Source: JBLFWJ01 sp047611425
GTDB taxonomy: Bacteria; Bacteroidota; Bacteroidia; UBA10329
Direction of reading: 5' to 3'
Length of the DNA: 16,908 nt
Assembly: GCA_047611425.1 (NCBI GenBank)
Contig: JBLFWJ010000063.1
Location: 1 to 16,908, forward strand
Shown: in pieces, positions 15,039 to 16,908 of the stretch
Layout: each line of letters starts with the position of its first letter
Numbering within the stretch: the first letter of the stretch is position 1
Translations under genes and position numbers: made by a program
Notes under the pieces: model-generated
Databases searched by the model: none
Seen by the model: only the letters and a program-made list of their open reading frames with translations
What the model was told of the DNA's origin: nothing

Positions 15039-16379
15039 ATGAACTTGAAATCCATCCTCTTTTCACTCACTCTTATTTGCACTTCTTGTTTTTATACAAG
15101 TGCACAATTTCCTATTGGCGAACGAACCATCACCTTCAACGATCCAGACCGTAATAATCGGGCAATTGAATGTGATATCTATTATCCCGGAGTCTCGGCA
15201 GGGACCGATGTGGATGTCTCCAATGGCGATTTTCCCATAGTTGTACTTGGCCACGGTTTCGCAATGGGCACCAACGTTTACAATAACTGGTGGGAAGAAT
15301 TTGTGCCAGCTGGATACATATTCGTTTTACCAACTACAGAGAGTAGTTTGATTCCTGCGCCAAGCCATCAAGAGTTTGGTTTGGACCTGAGATTCATGGC
15401 TGAAACCATGCAAGCAGAGAACGAGAACGGAAGCTCTTCATTCTATCAACATGTTTCAGACAGAACGGCATTAATGGGACACAGCATGGGAGGCGGAGCA
15501 ACAATTCTTGGCGCTTCTGGGTTCGCAGAAGTAGATTGTATTGTAGGCCTAGCCCCTGCCGAAACGACCCCCTCAGCAATAACCGCTGCGTCTGGTGTTA
15601 CTGCTCCTGCATTGATTCTATCTGGAGAAGATGATAGTGTGACGCCTGCCAATGATCATCATATTCCTATATATGATGCACTCGGATCAGCCTGTAAAAC
15701 GTATGTCACAATAAGTAATGGATCTCATTGCTATTTCGCCAACTACAATTTTAATTGTGCATTTGGCGAGATAATTCCCGGAAGCCTTTCAAGAGAGGAT
15801 CAGCAGCAATTGAGTTATGACCTAATCCATCCTTACTTCAATTATTTTCTAAGAGACAGCTGCGATGCTTGGACGGGATTTCAAACTGAATTGAATTCGC
15901 ATCCAAATATTGAAAGCCTAACCAATGATTGTCCGAATGATTCACCAGTTATTATTGACAATTCTGGAACCTTGGAATCCACATCTGCAGGAAATTACCA
16001 GTGGTATTTGAATGGAGTTGCGATTTCTGGTTCCGACCTGCAGAATCACATCGTTTCAGCCAGTGGCACGTATCAAGTAGGCACCATAAATATTGGAAAC
16101 TGCATGGTTTTCTCAAATGAAATAACGGTACAGGTTACAGGTATATCAAACCAAAGCAGCGAATTCACAATTCAGCGAACTCAATCAGGGATTTCGATAA
16201 CATCAAAGATTCAAATGCTAAGCTCCGTGAGCATCTCAGACCTTTTAGGGCGAACGGTTTACTACAGGTCAATTGAAGGCCAGAAGCAGGCAACAATAAC
16301 CCTTGATAATAAAATCAGCCCATATGTAATCCAATTGCGATTTGCTGATGGATCGAGAAAGACATTCAATTTTCTTTGA
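15039..16379 (+). CDS. Secreted alpha/beta hydrolase with Ig-like domain and T9SS sorting domain
   Basis: A 446-residue exported protein. Residues 1-23 are a signal peptide ending TSAQ. Residues about 28-280 form an alpha/beta-hydrolase fold close to the chlorophyllase/dienelactone-hydrolase/PAF-acetylhydrolase group: oxyanion segment VVLGHGF (68-74), nucleophile Ser149 in GHSMGG, likely acid Asp198 or Asp199 in SGEDD, and His230 in NGSH. The substrate is probably an ester, but cannot be specified. Residues about 300-367 form an Ig-like domain (NYQWYLNGVAISG), common in T9SS cargo, and about 375-446 a type A T9SS sorting domain (SVSISDLLGRTVYY ... FNFL). The enzyme is therefore expected outside the cell or on its surface. 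Its TGA stop shares a base with the ATG of the next gene (TGATG), suggesting co-expression with the uracil-DNA-glycosylase-like gene, a functionally unrelated pair. Confidence 0.88.
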   Translation: MNLKSILFSLTLICTSCFYTSAQFPIGERTITFNDPDRNNRAIECDIYYPGVSAGTDVDVSNGDFPIVVLGHGFAMGTNVYNNWWEEFVPAGYIFVLPTTESSLIPAPSHQEFGLDLRFMAETMQAENENGSSSFYQHVSDRTALMGHSMGGGATILGASGFAEVDCIVGLAPAETTPSAITAASGVTAPALILSGEDDSVTPANDHHIPIYDALGSACKTYVTISNGSHCYFANYNFNCAFGEIIPGSLSREDQQQLSYDLIHPYFNYFLRDSCDAWTGFQTELNSHPNIESLTNDCPNDSPVIIDNSGTLESTSAGNYQWYLNGVAISGSDLQNHIVSASGTYQVGTINIGNCMVFSNEITVQVTGISNQSSEFTIQRTQSGISITSKIQMLSSVSISDLLGRTVYYRSIEGQKQATITLDNKISPYVIQLRFADGSRKTFNFL

Positions 16380-16908
16380 TGGATCAATTACTTGCAGAGG
16401 TCAGACAATACAAAGTATGTGAAGAGCATCTTCCTCACGGTTGCCACCAATCCTGAACGTTTCCTCTAAAAGTCAAATTCTAATTATTGGTCAATCTCCT
16501 GGTCGAAGAGTTCATGATTCTGGCATTCCATGGGATGCTCCAAGTGGAGTCAACCTTCGAAAGTGGTTAGCGCTCACCAATGAGGAATTCTACAATCCAT
16601 ACCTTTTTGGAATAATGCCAATGGGGTTCTGCTATCCAGGCACTGGAAAATCAGGTGACCTTCCTCCTCGTAAAGAATGTGCGCCACTGTGGCATCAACC
16701 GCTTTTGGAGGCCATGCCTCAGGCAAAACTGACTTTGCTAATTGGCCAGTATGTACAGAAATCATATTTAGGCAATCGCATGAAAAAGAACCTGACTGAA
16801 ACCGTCAGAAACTTCGAACAATACCTTCCTGAATTTATCGTGCTGCCTCATCCGTCACCACGCAGCAACATTTGGATAAAAAAGAATCCGTGGTTTGCGG
16901 ACCACTTG
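16379..16908 (+). pseudogene. Uracil-DNA glycosylase family protein, single-base frameshift, 3' partial
   Basis: ATG 16379 overlaps the stop of the hydrolase gene and opens a frame reading MDQLLAEVRQYKVCEEHLPHG, then ends at TGA 16454-16456. From about 16441 another frame continues without stop to the window end: LPPILNVSSKSQILIIGQSP, then GRRVHDSGIPW, MGFCYPGTGKSGDLPP, LTLLIGQY, LTETVR, VLPHPSPRS and KKNPWF. Both pieces together match the uracil-DNA glycosylase superfamily (small form near 190-200 residues); GQSPG is motif 1 and HPSP motif 2 of the active site. One missing base near 16439-16442 explains the break, since an added T would give HGLPPIL, aligning with the family's LPLGPRPVL. The cause may be a true mutation, a sequencing or assembly error, or less likely recoding; no slippery heptamer is visible. 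A start at TTG 16441 would lose the conserved cysteine-containing N-terminus. The C-terminus lies outside the window. Confidence 0.85.

Noticed and set aside
16441..16908. TTG 16441 as the real start of the uracil-DNA-glycosylase-like gene
   Set aside because: It would discard a conserved N-terminal segment that is encoded in the neighbouring frame just upstream; a frameshift fits better.
1..16908. CRISPR arrays, tRNA or rRNA genes, insertion sequences
   Set aside because: No regularly spaced repeats, cloverleaf-like segments, rRNA text or transposase genes were seen.

Overview
The window looks like a chromosomal piece of a Bacteroidota bacterium, most likely a marine or aquatic Flavobacteriales-type organism. 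The evidence is: two secreted proteins ending in type IX secretion (T9SS) sorting domains; start codons preceded closely by TAnnTTTG-like -7 boxes rather than Shine-Dalgarno sequences; many lipoprotein signals; and gene families typical of that phylum. Genes are tightly packed, many overlap, and no stretch over 300 bases lacks a gene. I saw no tRNA, rRNA, CRISPR array or transposase.

Left part (1-4863, plus strand): the 3' part of a TlpA-like thioredoxin-fold protein, a lipoprotein di-haem cytochrome c peroxidase, a T9SS-secreted zinc metalloprotease, and a small SpoIIAA/STAS-like protein. These look like individually promoted genes without a shared pathway.

Middle (4860-11312, minus strand): a four-gene operon in which every gene overlaps the next. 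In transcription order it encodes a Tat-exported glycosylasparaginase (AGA family), a GH20 beta-N-acetylhexosaminidase lipoprotein, a CutC-family protein and a GH2 beta-mannosidase. The three enzymes match the three bonds of the core of an N-linked glycan: Man-beta-GlcNAc, GlcNAc-beta-GlcNAc and GlcNAc-Asn. This is the same trio used in animal lysosomes. The CutC protein, usually labelled 'copper homeostasis', sits inside this operon and may have a catabolic role; this is the most interesting point of the window.

Right part (11419-16908, plus strand): a sugar-phosphate-type nucleotidyltransferase divergent from the operon and closed by a strong terminator; an intergenic hairpin repeat; then a translationally coupled trio of WYL regulator, DUF6884-like protein and GH99 endo-alpha-1,2-mannosidase lipoprotein. 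The GH99 enzyme again points to alpha-mannan or high-mannose N-glycan substrates. Last come a T9SS-secreted alpha/beta hydrolase with an Ig-like domain and a uracil-DNA-glycosylase-family gene that carries an apparent single-base frameshift and runs off the window.

Together, the middle and right parts suggest a small locus for using eukaryotic glycoprotein glycans or mannan, without SusC/SusD or exo-alpha-mannosidases in the visible region.
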